A stretch of 64,000 bases of DNA from Erwinia pyri (GTDB taxonomy: Bacteria; Pseudomonadota; Gammaproteobacteria; Enterobacterales; Enterobacteriaceae). The stretch is taken from positions 3,534,001 through 3,598,000 of the forward strand of contig NZ_CP132353.1 of assembly GCF_030758455.1 (NCBI RefSeq), given 5' to 3'. The notes beneath the pieces were generated by a model. That model searched no databases, was not told the origin of the DNA, and saw only the letters and a program-made list of their open reading frames with translations. The position numbers and the translations under genes are program-made. Positions 20,233 to 28,302 of this stretch are shown here, piece by piece. Numbering within the stretch: the first letter of the stretch is position 1; each line of letters begins with the position of its first letter.

Positions 20233-21594
20233 ATGCAACTTCTCAGAAACTTCACAATACGCCGCGTCGTATTGTGGATACTTATCGCCGTTCTGAGCCT
20301 GATGGCACTGGCAACGGGCTACGGAACGCTGCTTATGCGTGAAATTAACCGTCATGCAGACCATACCAATGTCCTGGCACAACAGCTGGTATTTCTGAAT
20401 CACGCCGGGGCCGTGATGCAGGAAGGCTCAGCAGCAGAAAAGGCGTCATTGTTGTCAGACGTACCAACCGGCGCGGCGTGGGATAATTACAGAAACGCGA
20501 TCGGCACGACTGCCGGTTATGCGACGGCGGCGCAGGAGCGCCTCACTACACTGCAACAGGAGCTTGTTACCGGTCATGCCGCTTTACAGGCAGAGAGTAC
20601 CCGGCTTGATCGGGTCTTCCTGATTGCATTGGGTGCCGCCGCGGCGCTGCTGCTATTTTGCGATCGCTATCTGGTCGTGCATCTGGTTCGGCCTGTGGCG
20701 AAAATCCGCGCCCATTTCCGGGTTATTGCCGATGGCGATCTGACCCAGGAAGTGGAAGATTTCGGGCGGAACTGCGTTGGGCAGCTGGTCCCTCTGGTCA
20801 GGGAGATGCAGCGCAGCCTGCTTGATACCGTGGTTGCCCTGCGTGACAACGCCGTGCTGTTGCACCGTGAGGCGGGAGAGATTGCCGGAGGTAACAGTGA
20901 CCTTTCCGGCAGAACGGCTACGCAGGCCGCCGCAGTGGAGCAGACCGCTGCCAGTATGGAAGAGATTACCGCAACGGTTAAGCACAGCGCCGAAAATGCC
21001 CGCCAGGCGAGTGAGCTGGCTGGCGTTACCACCCGCACCACGCAGAAGGGTGAGCAGATGGTGAAAACTGTGGTCTCCGCCATGGACGGTATTGAGCAGG
21101 GATCGGAAAAAATCAGGCAGTTTACTGCCACTATCAACGGCATTGCTTTTCAGACCAACATTCTGGCGCTGAATGCAGCGGTTGAGGCTGCACGGGCTGG
21201 CGAGCAGGGTCGCGGTTTTGCTGTGGTGGCTTCTGAAGTGCGGACTCTGGCTCAAAGAAGCGCCACGGCCGCTAAAGAAATTGAGGGACTGATCGCCGAT
21301 ACCCTGGCGCGTATTGGTGAGGGCAGCCGCGCCGCCACCAGCGCAGGTCACTCTATGGATGAGATCCTGCGCGGCGTGGGAAGCGTTAACGAGCTTATCG
21401 GGCAGATTGCCCTTGCCTCTGATGAGCAGAGTAAAGGAATTTCCCAGGTGACCCTCGCCGTGGCCGAACTGGACCGCGTTACGCAGCAAAATGCCACGCT
21501 GGTTCAGGAGGTATCCGCTTCTGCCGGCAGCCTGAGCGGCAGGACAGAGGCGCTTGGCAGCGTTATCAGCCGTTTCACGCTGCCAGCGATGTGA
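20233..21594 (+). CDS. Methyl-accepting chemotaxis protein with short periplasmic domain
   Basis: 453-residue transmembrane chemoreceptor. TM1 is about residues 11-34, a periplasmic segment of only about 93 residues follows, and TM2 is about 128-150. Then come a HAMP domain (RPVAKIRAHFRVIADGDLT) and the signalling coiled coil with the invariant hairpin tip FQTNILALNAAVEAARAGEQ and RGFAVVASEVRTLAQRSA. Methylation-type Gln/Glu pairs flank it. The periplasmic part is shorter than the roughly 155-residue four-helix bundle of Tar/Tsr, and the C-terminus lacks the NWETF pentapeptide that tethers CheR. Ligand unknown; the salvage-cluster setting hints at a sulphur metabolite. A terminator follows. 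Confidence 0.93.
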   Translation: MQLLRNFTIRRVVLWILIAVLSLMALATGYGTLLMREINRHADHTNVLAQQLVFLNHAGAVMQEGSAAEKASLLSDVPTGAAWDNYRNAIGTTAGYATAAQERLTTLQQELVTGHAALQAESTRLDRVFLIALGAAAALLLFCDRYLVVHLVRPVAKIRAHFRVIADGDLTQEVEDFGRNCVGQLVPLVREMQRSLLDTVVALRDNAVLLHREAGEIAGGNSDLSGRTATQAAAVEQTAASMEEITATVKHSAENARQASELAGVTTRTTQKGEQMVKTVVSAMDGIEQGSEKIRQFTATINGIAFQTNILALNAAVEAARAGEQGRGFAVVASEVRTLAQRSATAAKEIEGLIADTLARIGEGSRAATSAGHSMDEILRGVGSVNELIGQIALASDEQSKGISQVTLAVAELDRVTQQNATLVQEVSASAGSLSGRTEALGSVISRFTLPAM

Positions 21595-21696
21595 CCTGCT
21601 CCGCTATCTGCCGTCACTGTTGTCAGACTTCCTCTGCAACAAAGAGTACAACCGGTTACTCTTAACCTATCGTCAGATCTTATTTTCACTCTGTCA

Positions 21697-21728
21697 GCGC
21701 GCCGCTCTCGTGAGCAGCGCGCTTTTTT
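21697..21728 (+). terminator. Terminator after the chemoreceptor gene
   Basis: Stem GCGCGCCGCTC / GAGCAGCGCGC (one mismatch) with a short loop, followed by TTTTTT, about 100 bases after the stop codon. Confidence 0.8.
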
Positions 21729-21776
21729 AAGAAGAGGCTTCAACGCATGAACTCTCTTCGCTTTAAGGAGCATCCT

Positions 21777-22007
21777 TTGAAAAAACTTGCCCCCGTTCCC
21801 GTCATGGCCAACGTGCGTGAATTGCGACAGGCCGCCGATTTCTCGCAGGAAAACGCCGCAGAACGTTTTGATGTCAGCCTGCGTGTCTGGCAAATGAAAG
21901 AGACGCCTAAAAACCCCTCCATGCTCAGCCAGGGCGAATATGAGCTCCTGCTGCTGCTGGCTGGCCGTCATCCCCACTACAGCCTGCTGCCGCACCCGAA
22001 AAAATAG
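21777..22007 (+). CDS. Small XRE/HTH-type DNA-binding protein
   Basis: 76 residues from a TTG at 21777 (MKKLAPVPVMANVRELRQ); this start is chosen because AAGGAG lies six bases upstream, whereas the ATG ten codons earlier has no such site. Residues about 10-60 look like a helix-turn-helix of the Cro/C1 type (VRELRQAADFSQENAAERFDVSLRVWQM). No toxin partner is adjacent. It lies just downstream of the chemoreceptor terminator and converges on mtnD. Target genes unknown. Confidence 0.65.
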   Translation: MKKLAPVPVMANVRELRQAADFSQENAAERFDVSLRVWQMKETPKNPSMLSQGEYELLLLLAGRHPHYSLLPHPKK

Positions 22008-22093
22008 CGCGGAACTCTGCAACACCTCTGTTCTTCCCTGGCCCCGGACGGGTACGGATCGGCTATTTCAACGCTTCCCCGCCCTGCCGAAGG

Positions 22094-22636
22094 TTACGGA
22101 AGACGCGGATAGGCATCCGCAATAGTGTCGCCGGTGAAGTTAGCGATCCACCCTTCCTGATTATCGAAGATACGGATGGCGGTGAAATGGGGTGAAGAGC
22201 CCATATCAAACCAGTGTGGCGTACCAGCCGGAACGGAGATCAGATCGTTCTTCTCACAGAGGATCTGGTAAATATGCCCATCCAGATGCAGACAGAAGAG
22301 CCCGGCGCCCTCGACAAAGAAGCGGACTTCATCTTCGCCATGGGTATGCTCAGAGAGGAATTTTCCCCTCAGCGCCTCTTTCTGGGGATTGTCGGCACGC
22401 ATGCTGATCACATCCCAGCTCTGATACCCCTTCTCGGCCACCAGCTTGTCGATCGCATGCTGATAAGCGGTGATCACCGCCTCGGGCGCGGGATTTTCAC
22501 CCAGATCGCGGTCAGCTTCCCAACGTTCGAAACGCACTTCTCTGGCGTTGAGTCTCTGACGAATTTCTTCAGCATCAGTGCTGTGCCAGATCGGCGTGGT
22601 CGCTTCGCTGTCAGTAAAAATAGTGAGTGCACTCAT
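22094..22636 (-). CDS. mtnD: Acireductone dioxygenase
   Basis: Methionine salvage: oxygen-dependent cleavage of the acireductone to 2-oxo-4-methylthiobutanoate and formate (Fe form), or an off-pathway reaction giving CO (Ni form). 180 residues, cupin fold, with the metal ligands in [17 protein letters not shown] (His-x-His and Glu) and a later His in [11 protein letters not shown]. Its ATG overlaps the mtnC stop by four bases, so it is the third gene of an mtnBCD operon. Confidence 0.95.
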   Translation of the reverse strand: MSALTIFTDSEATTPIWHSTDAEEIRQRLNAREVRFERWEADRDLGENPAPEAVITAYQHAIDKLVAEKGYQSWDVISMRADNPQKEALRGKFLSEHTHGEDEVRFFVEGAGLFCLHLDGHIYQILCEKNDLISVPAGTPHWFDMGSSPHFTAIRIFDNQEGWIANFTGDTIADAYPRLP

Positions 22637-23322
22637 GAGGAAAAGAGCTCCAGGTTGATTTGATCAAAGCGGTTTACCTGACGATGGCGGCTTTGCGCAT
22701 CCGTGTCGCCACGAAGTAACTGCACGGTGTTCCAGCCCGCCTCCTGCGCGGCATCCAGCTCCTGATGAATATCAGATAAAAACAGCAGCTCATGGGCAGG
22801 CAGGCCAATTTCAGCCGCAATATTTCGGTAGGCGTGCACTTCACGCTTGGCGCCGACGTGCGTATCAAAATAGCCGCTGAACAACACAGTGATATCACCT
22901 TCATCGCTGTAGCCAAATAACAATTTCTGCGCCGCGACCGAGCCGGAGGAATAAACATAGAGATCGATTGATTGCTGGCGCCACTTCTCCAGAGCGGGCA
23001 GAACGTCCGGATAGAGATGGCCGGTAAAACTGCCGCTGACGTAGCCATCGTGCCAAATCATTCCCTGCAGGGCTTTCAGCGCGGTGGATTTTCGGTCTTC
23101 ATCCATAAAACCAAACAGCACGGTAATCAGATCTTCAACCGGCGCCTGAGGCTGTGCAATCTCATCACGCAGATCGGTCAGCGCCTGCGCCACATCTTCC
23201 CGATGCTGGAAGGCGGCAATAAAGGCAGCCAGATTCTCCCTTGCATAGGGGAAGAGTACGTTGTGAACAAAGCGGATATCGCTGGTCGTTCCTTCAATAT
23301 CGGTAATAATCGCGCGGATCAT
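22633..23322 (-). CDS. mtnC: Enolase-phosphatase (acireductone synthase)
   Basis: 229-residue HAD-family enzyme that enolises and dephosphorylates 2,3-diketo-5-methylthiopentyl 1-phosphate to the acireductone. HAD motif I is [16 protein letters not shown] (nucleophile Asp), motif II is [15 protein letters not shown], and the late acidic pair is [12 protein letters not shown]. Four-base ATGA overlaps couple it to mtnB upstream and mtnD downstream. Confidence 0.95.
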   Translation of the reverse strand: MIRAIITDIEGTTSDIRFVHNVLFPYARENLAAFIAAFQHREDVAQALTDLRDEIAQPQAPVEDLITVLFGFMDEDRKSTALKALQGMIWHDGYVSGSFTGHLYPDVLPALEKWRQQSIDLYVYSSGSVAAQKLLFGYSDEGDITVLFSGYFDTHVGAKREVHAYRNIAAEIGLPAHELLFLSDIHQELDAAQEAGWNTVQLLRGDTDAQSRHRQVNRFDQINLELFSS

Positions 23323-23933
23323 TTGGCCTCCAGCACACGACGTTGTAATTCACACTGGAACAGGAATTCCAGACCTTCAAGATGACGACGCGCTTCGCTC
23401 ACATCTTTTCCCCAGCAGGTCAGCCCATGCCCCCGCAGTAAAAAACCGTAACGCAGCGGCGTGGCCTCTGCAAACCGGGCGATACGTTCCGCCAGCGCAT
23501 CAATATCCTGATCGTTATCAAACAGCGCAACCGCTACGGCATCAAGATGCGAGCGCTGTCCGGCCAACGTTTTCTGCATTTCATAACCCTGCAAAACAAC
23601 CGCGTCGCTTTTCTCAACGCGCGAAAGCACCGTTGCGTTAACGGTGTGGGTATGCAGCACCGCGCCCGCCTCAGGAAACAGGCGATAGATCAGCGTATGC
23701 AGTCCGGTTTCGGCCGAAGGCTTGCGCCCGGAGGGAACCCGATTACTGGCAATCTCTACCTGAATGAAATCATCATTTGTCAGTGCGCCTTTGTCTTTGC
23801 CCGACTCACTGAGCAGGCAATATTCCCTGTCCTGACGTACGGACATATTGCCGCCCGTTGCGGGCGCCCACCCTTTCGCACCGATCCAGTGACACGCCTC
23901 CACCAGCTGATCCAACTGCGGGATTATGCTCAT
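23319..23933 (-). CDS. mtnB: Methylthioribulose-1-phosphate dehydratase
   Basis: 204-residue zinc enzyme of the class II aldolase family; removes water from methylthioribulose 1-phosphate. Zinc-binding His residues are in [13 protein letters not shown], with the later one in [11 protein letters not shown]. First gene of mtnBCD, divergent from mtnE across a 146-base region that holds tandem MetJ-type boxes. Confidence 0.95.
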   Translation of the reverse strand: MSIIPQLDQLVEACHWIGAKGWAPATGGNMSVRQDREYCLLSESGKDKGALTNDDFIQVEIASNRVPSGRKPSAETGLHTLIYRLFPEAGAVLHTHTVNATVLSRVEKSDAVVLQGYEMQKTLAGQRSHLDAVAVALFDNDQDIDALAERIARFAEATPLRYGFLLRGHGLTCWGKDVSEARRHLEGLEFLFQCELQRRVLEAK

Positions 23934-23981
23934 ACCTTTCCTTATTATGCCGGGCCTTTTTCCGCCCGGTTAGCGCCATTT

Positions 23982-23997
23982 GGACGTCTAAGCGTCT
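23982..23997. promoter_or_regulatory. Tandem MetJ-type boxes between mtnB and mtnE
   Basis: Two adjacent eight-base units, GGACGTCT (seven of eight matches to AGACGTCT) and AAGCGTCT (six of eight), lie immediately upstream of the mtnE -35 element and within the mtnB leader/promoter. The arrangement is the minimum known to bind MetJ cooperatively. Confidence 0.65.
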
Positions 23998-24000
23998 CGA

Positions 24001-24029
24001 TTGCCAAATAGTAGCATCGACGCTATAGT
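24001..24029 (+). promoter_or_regulatory. Predicted sigma-70 promoter of mtnE
   Basis: TTGCCA (24001-24006) and TATAGT (24024-24029) are spaced by exactly 17 bases, with the MetJ-type boxes abutting the -35 element. Transcription would begin about 45 bases before the mtnE ATG. Confidence 0.6.
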
Positions 24030-24079
24030 GGCAGCAACACAGGGCTGCCAGATCTTAAAAACCGCCAGGACCACTCTTT

Positions 24080-25240
24080 ATGAGCCAGACTTCGCTAATT
24101 CCCGAGAGCAAACTGCCTGCACTGGGCACCACCATCTTCACGCAGATGAGCGCGCTGGCGCAGCAGCATAACGCCATCAATTTGTCACAGGGCTTTCCCG
24201 ATTTTGACGGCCCCGATTATCTGAAAGCGCGTCTGGCACATCATGTCAGCGCTGGCGCGAATCAGTATGCGCCCATGACCGGCGTCCAGCCGCTGCGCGA
24301 TGCGATTGCCGCCAAGACTGCGGAACTCTATGGCTACAGGCCAGACAGCAATAGCGAAGTTACCGTAACCTCCGGCGCGACTGAAGCGCTCTATGCGGCG
24401 ATTACCGCGCTGGTGCGCCCGGGTGATGAGGTTATCTGCTTCGATCCCAGCTACGACAGCTATGCGCCAGCCATTACTCTGGCGGGCGGCGTGACCAGGC
24501 GTATTGCCCTGCAGCCCCCTTCGTTCCGCGTTGACTGGCAGGCGTTTGCCGCTCTGCTTTCGCCACGCACCCGCCTGGTGATCCTGAATACGCCCCACAA
24601 CCCTTCAGCCACCGTCTGGCAGAAAAGCGATTTTGCCTCGCTGTGGCAGGCGGTGAAAGAGCAGGAAACTTACATCCTGAGCGATGAAGTGTATGAGCAT
24701 ATTTGTTTTGCCGAAGCGGGCCATGCCAGCGTGCTGGCACATCCGGAGCTGCGTGAGCGCGCTATTGCGGTCTCCTCTTTTGGCAAAACCTTCCATATGA
24801 CCGGCTGGAAAGTAGGCTACTGCGTGGCACCCGCCGCACTGACCGCTGAAGTACGCAAAGTGCATCAGTACCTTACTTTCTCGGTCAATACGCCGGCGCA
24901 GCTGGCGCTGGCGGATATGCTCAACGCTGAACCAGAACATTACCGTGAGCTGCCGGCGTTCTATCGTGCCCGCCGTGACCGCTTTGTGCAGGCGCTGGCC
25001 AGCAGTCGGCTGGAAGTTCTGCCGTGTGAAGGCACTTACTTCCTGCTGGCTGACTACAGCGCCATTTCCGATCTGAATGACGTGGCATTCTGTGAGTGGC
25101 TGACCAAAGAAGTGGGCGTGGCGGCTATTCCGCTCTCAGTGTTCTGCGCCGACGCCTTTCCTCATAAACTGATCCGCCTGTGCTTTGCCAAGCAGGAAGC
25201 CACGCTGGATGCCGCTGCGGAGCGCCTGTGTCAACTTTAA
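24080..25240 (+). CDS. mtnE: Methionine aminotransferase (MtnE/YbdL type)
   Basis: PLP-dependent class I aminotransferase, 386 residues, similar to E. coli YbdL. The PLP Lys lies in SSFGKTFHMTGWKVGY, and the substrate-carboxylate Arg region is KLIRLCFAK near the C-terminus. It closes the salvage pathway by converting 2-oxo-4-methylthiobutanoate to methionine, often with glutamine as donor. Its 3' end overlaps the yafV start by 13 bases, which ties it to an omega-amidase that removes the by-product 2-oxoglutaramate. Confidence 0.92.
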   Translation: MSQTSLIPESKLPALGTTIFTQMSALAQQHNAINLSQGFPDFDGPDYLKARLAHHVSAGANQYAPMTGVQPLRDAIAAKTAELYGYRPDSNSEVTVTSGATEALYAAITALVRPGDEVICFDPSYDSYAPAITLAGGVTRRIALQPPSFRVDWQAFAALLSPRTRLVILNTPHNPSATVWQKSDFASLWQAVKEQETYILSDEVYEHICFAEAGHASVLAHPELRERAIAVSSFGKTFHMTGWKVGYCVAPAALTAEVRKVHQYLTFSVNTPAQLALADMLNAEPEHYRELPAFYRARRDRFVQALASSRLEVLPCEGTYFLLADYSAISDLNDVAFCEWLTKEVGVAAIPLSVFCADAFPHKLIRLCFAKQEATLDAAAERLCQL

Positions 25241-25995
25241 ACCTCACCGTGTTACAACAGCCGCTGGTCTGGATGGAGGGCGAAGCGAACCTCGCCTTCT
25301 TCGATACGCTGCTGGCGGATCTGCAGGGACGCGATCTGATCATCCTGCCGGAAATGTTTACCACCGGTTTTGCGATGGAAGCGGCGAAAAGCTCGCTGCC
25401 GCAGGCGCGCGTGATCGAATGGCTGCATGAGAAGGCTAAAGCCTGCAAAGCGATGGTCGGTGGCAGTGCGGCTATCCAGACGGAAAAAGGGGCGGTGAAC
25501 CGTTTTCTGCTGGTAGAGCCGGAGGGCAAAGTTCACTATTACGACAAGCGTCACCTCTTCCGCATGGCTGATGAGCATCATCACTACCTGGCGGGCGATC
25601 GTCGCGAAATTGTTGAGTGGCGCGGCTGGCGCATTCTGCCTCAGGTCTGTTATGACCTGCGCTTCCCGGTGTTTTCACGCAATGCCAACGACTATGACCT
25701 GGCGCTCTATGTCGCTAACTGGCCCGCACCGCGCGCCGCTCACTGGCAGGCGCTGCTGTTGGCGCGCGCTATTGAAAATCAGGCTTATATCGCCGGCTGT
25801 AACCGTGTCGGCAGTGACGGTAATCATCATCACTACAGCGGCGACAGCCGGATTATCAGCCCTCAGGGCGAGATCCTGGCATCAGGCGAGGCGCATCAGC
25901 CCGCCATCCTTAACGCCGGGCTGTCGCTGGAAACGCTGCGGGAGTACCGCGAGCGCTTTCCTGCCTGGCGTGATGCAGATCCTTTCAGCCTGTGA
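25228..25995 (+). CDS. yafV: Omega-amidase (nitrilase family) YafV
   Basis: 255 residues from the GTG at 25228 (VSTLNLTVLQQPLVWMEG), matching the E. coli YafV N-terminus; the reading frame upstream lies within mtnE and does not match. The nitrilase triad is visible: Glu in ILPEMFTTGFAME, Lys in YYDKRHLFRM, Cys in PQVCYDLRFPV. The E. coli enzyme hydrolyses 2-oxoglutaramate. Here the 13-base overlap with mtnE suggests a coupled glutamine transaminase/omega-amidase step that pulls methionine formation forward. Confidence 0.93.
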   Translation: MSTLNLTVLQQPLVWMEGEANLAFFDTLLADLQGRDLIILPEMFTTGFAMEAAKSSLPQARVIEWLHEKAKACKAMVGGSAAIQTEKGAVNRFLLVEPEGKVHYYDKRHLFRMADEHHHYLAGDRREIVEWRGWRILPQVCYDLRFPVFSRNANDYDLALYVANWPAPRAAHWQALLLARAIENQAYIAGCNRVGSDGNHHHYSGDSRIISPQGEILASGEAHQPAILNAGLSLETLREYRERFPAWRDADPFSL

Positions 25996-26014
25996 TGCTG
26001 AACTAAAGAGTAAA

Positions 26015-26037
26015 AAAACCCGCTTCCGGCGGGTTTT
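26015..26037. terminator. Bidirectional terminator between yafV and the purine permease gene
   Basis: Stem AAAACCCGC / GCGGGTTTT with a five-base loop, A-rich on one side and T-rich on the other. Its right end reaches the stop codon of the convergent permease gene. Confidence 0.8.
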
Positions 26038-27382
26038 ATTTTGCCGCCCCACGGCTCCTTTCCTGAGAGGGCTGCACGCTTACCGGCTGTTTTGCCACGC
26101 TGTTAAAAACGATATTGAGCAGCACGGAAACCAGGCAGGCGGCGCTGATGCCTGAATGGAAAATAGTGCGTACCCAGCCAGGGAAGTGATCATAGAACGA
26201 CGGCATCACCACCGGGATCATGCCAAAAGCCAGGGAGGTGGCGACGATCACCAGGTTCATGTTCTCTTTGTAATCCACCTTTGCCAGGGTACGGATCCCG
26301 CTGGCGGCTACGGTGCCAAACAGCACCACACCTGCTCCGCCCAGCACCGGCATCGGCACTGCCGCCACTATTCTGCCGAGTACCGGCAGGCACCCTGACA
26401 GCACCAAAATCACCCCGCCTGCTGCCACCACATAGCGGCTTTTGATCCCGGTAATCGCCACCAGGCCAATGTTTTGCGCAAAAGCGCTTTGCGGGAACGA
26501 GTTAAACACCGGGGACAGCGCGCTGGTCAGCATATCGGCCCGCAGGCCGCTGGCGATACGTTTGCCATCCACTTCGGTGCCCACAATCTCGCCAATGGCG
26601 ATCAGCCCTGCGGTGGTCTCCGTCAGCAGAACCAGCACGATAAGCGTCATCGACAGGATTGCCGCCACGTCGAACACCGGCAGGCCAAAGGTCAATATGC
26701 CAGGCATGGCTACCAGATCGCCCTGCAGCACCGCAGAGAAGTGTGTGCTCCCCTTCAGCACCGCAAACAGCGTCCCCAGCACCATCGCCAGCAGCACCGC
26801 TAATCGCTTCACCGCGCTGTTTCCTATGCGGTTAAGCAGCAGCACCAGCCCGAGAGTTATCGCAGCCAGGCCAATATTTGCCGTTGAGCCCCAGTCGGGG
26901 GTCGTGGGGTTACCGCCCATCGCCCAGCGGGCCGCTACCGGCATCAGTGAAAGGCCGATGGCAGTAATCACCGTGCCGGTAACGACAGGAGGAAAGAAGC
27001 GAATGATCTGGGCAAACAGCGGGGCAATCAGCAGGCCAATCAGGGAAGAGGCGATAACCGCACCAAACACCACCGGCAGGCCGCCGCCGCTGGTGACCAG
27101 CGTGACCATTGTTGCCACCCCGGCAAACGACACCCCCTGCACCAATGGCAGCCGCGAGCCGAAACCTGGCATGCCCAGCGCCTGTAACAGGGTGGCGAAG
27201 CCGCTGACAAACAGCGCCGCCGTAATCAACAGCCCCAGGTCTGCGCCGTGCAGTCCGGCGGCAGAGCCAATAATCAGTGGCGGAGCGATAATACCGCCAT
27301 ACATTGTCAGCACGTGCTGCAATCCCCAGGCAAAGGTTTTCCCTGCCGGATAACGCGTATCTTCTGGCCTGACGCTCATCAT
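26036..27382 (-). CDS. Nucleobase:cation symporter-2 family permease (urate/xanthine type)
   Basis: 448-residue polytopic permease of the NAT/NCS2 family. The family opens with the QHVLTMYGG motif; the TM8 acidic region is LTETTAGLIAIGEIVGTEV; and the NAT signature is QNIGLVAITGIKSR. The VDGKRIASGLRADM stretch resembles E. coli UacT, a urate transporter. Location directly downstream of uraH and uraD supports urate (or xanthine) uptake. A hairpin and 93 bases separate it from uraH, so it may be partly uncoupled from that operon. Confidence 0.85.
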   Translation of the reverse strand: MMSVRPEDTRYPAGKTFAWGLQHVLTMYGGIIAPPLIIGSAAGLHGADLGLLITAALFVSGFATLLQALGMPGFGSRLPLVQGVSFAGVATMVTLVTSGGGLPVVFGAVIASSLIGLLIAPLFAQIIRFFPPVVTGTVITAIGLSLMPVAARWAMGGNPTTPDWGSTANIGLAAITLGLVLLLNRIGNSAVKRLAVLLAMVLGTLFAVLKGSTHFSAVLQGDLVAMPGILTFGLPVFDVAAILSMTLIVLVLLTETTAGLIAIGEIVGTEVDGKRIASGLRADMLTSALSPVFNSFPQSAFAQNIGLVAITGIKSRYVVAAGGVILVLSGCLPVLGRIVAAVPMPVLGGAGVVLFGTVAASGIRTLAKVDYKENMNLVIVATSLAFGMIPVVMPSFYDHFPGWVRTIFHSGISAACLVSVLLNIVFNSVAKQPVSVQPSQERSRGAAK

Positions 27383-27427
27383 GACACCTTTTACTGTTTA
27401 CCTGTCGCAACAGGCGTTTGTCTTGCC

Positions 27428-27459
27428 CTCCCTGTGGGCCAGGAGTCAGCCACAGGGAG
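27428..27459. repeat. Hairpin between uraH and the permease gene
   Basis: Ten-base inverted repeat CTCCCTGTGG / CCACAGGGAG with a 12-base loop and no T-run. It could attenuate read-through from the hpxF-uraH operon or protect a transcript end. No promoter could be assigned with confidence in the same gap. Confidence 0.5.
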
Positions 27460-27475
27460 AGATTGAGTAGCTCAA

Positions 27476-27811
27476 TCAGCTGCCGCGGTAGGTGGACCAC
27501 GACCAGGGAGAGATCAGGAACGGCAGATGATAGTGACCGCCTGCTTCAGGAAGGAGGAAATCGATCTGCGCGCTGACGTAAAGCGCTTCACGTCCGCTGG
27601 CGGCAAAATAGCTGGCGAGATCGGCAACCAGACGATAGCGCCCAGCCGCCAGACCGTCCGGCGTCAGATCTTTAATGCGCCCGTCGCCATCAGTTGCGCC
27701 GCTGGCAACGGTTTGCCAGCTTTGTGCAATCTGCTGTTCCAGCAGGATAGTGACGCCAGCCGCCGGTTTTCCCAGGGCGGTATCCAGCACGTGGGTAGTT
27801 ATTGTGTTCAT
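27476..27811 (-). CDS. uraH: 5-Hydroxyisourate hydrolase (transthyretin-like)
   Basis: 111 residues. Hydrolyses 5-hydroxyisourate, the product of urate oxidation, to OHCU. The N-terminal THVLDTALGKPAAGV and the C-terminal YRGS tetrapeptide are diagnostic of HIUases as opposed to true transthyretins. No signal peptide, so cytoplasmic. Its start overlaps the uraD stop by four bases (ATGA), placing it at the end of the hpxFGHIJK-uraD-uraH transcription unit. Confidence 0.95.
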   Translation of the reverse strand: MNTITTHVLDTALGKPAAGVTILLEQQIAQSWQTVASGATDGDGRIKDLTPDGLAAGRYRLVADLASYFAASGREALYVSAQIDFLLPEAGGHYHLPFLISPWSWSTYRGS

Positions 27812-28302
27812 ACGAAAGTCTCCTTAAGGCGCAGCAGGGTGATTTCACGCAGCTGATCCAGCGCTTCCTGCTGCTCCTGCTGCGGATCGTTAGTCAGCCG
27901 CCGCCGCAGCTCTGCCAGCATCTCTTCCCCGCTGCGCCCTTTTGCGCGGATCAAAAAAACGCGGCCAAAACGCTGCTCGTAGGCAGCGTTTCCCGCCTGC
28001 AGCGCCTGCTTTAACTCCCTGTCCTGCGCATTGACGCTGGCCTGCTCGCCGCGGGAGAGCCCCGCTTCTTTGCTGTTGCCCTGCGCTTTTTCGCCAATAC
28101 GCGGATGCGCCGATAGCGCCTGATTCAGCGACTGCTCATCCCACTGGCGTGCCAGCGTATCTCCCTGGTTCAGCAATGCCGCCAGCGAAGAAAACGGCCT
28201 TGCTGCCACCAGCGCGTCTCGCCAGTCCGGGATTGCCACGCAGTGCGCCAGCTTCTCGCCCGCCTCCGCCACGGGGGCCTGATTGAACTCATCCAGCGTC
28301 AT
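27808..28302 (-). CDS. uraD: OHCU decarboxylase
   Basis: 164 residues. Converts 2-oxo-4-hydroxy-4-carboxy-5-ureidoimidazoline to (S)-allantoin. The catalytic His lies in AHPRIGEKAQG, and LDEFNQAPVAEA at the N-terminus is typical. It has four-base overlaps with hpxK upstream and uraH downstream. With UraH it makes the pathway stereospecific for (S)-allantoin. Confidence 0.95.
   Translation of the reverse strand: MTLDEFNQAPVAEAGEKLAHCVAIPDWRDALVAARPFSSLAALLNQGDTLARQWDEQSLNQALSAHPRIGEKAQGNSKEAGLSRGEQASVNAQDRELKQALQAGNAAYEQRFGRVFLIRAKGRSGEEMLAELRRRLTNDPQQEQQEALDQLREITLLRLKETFV

Noticed and set aside
27413..27430. Sigma-54 element before the purine permease gene
   Set aside because: GG and GC spacing is met on the minus strand, but both flanking consensus blocks are poor (GGGCAA and ACGCC).
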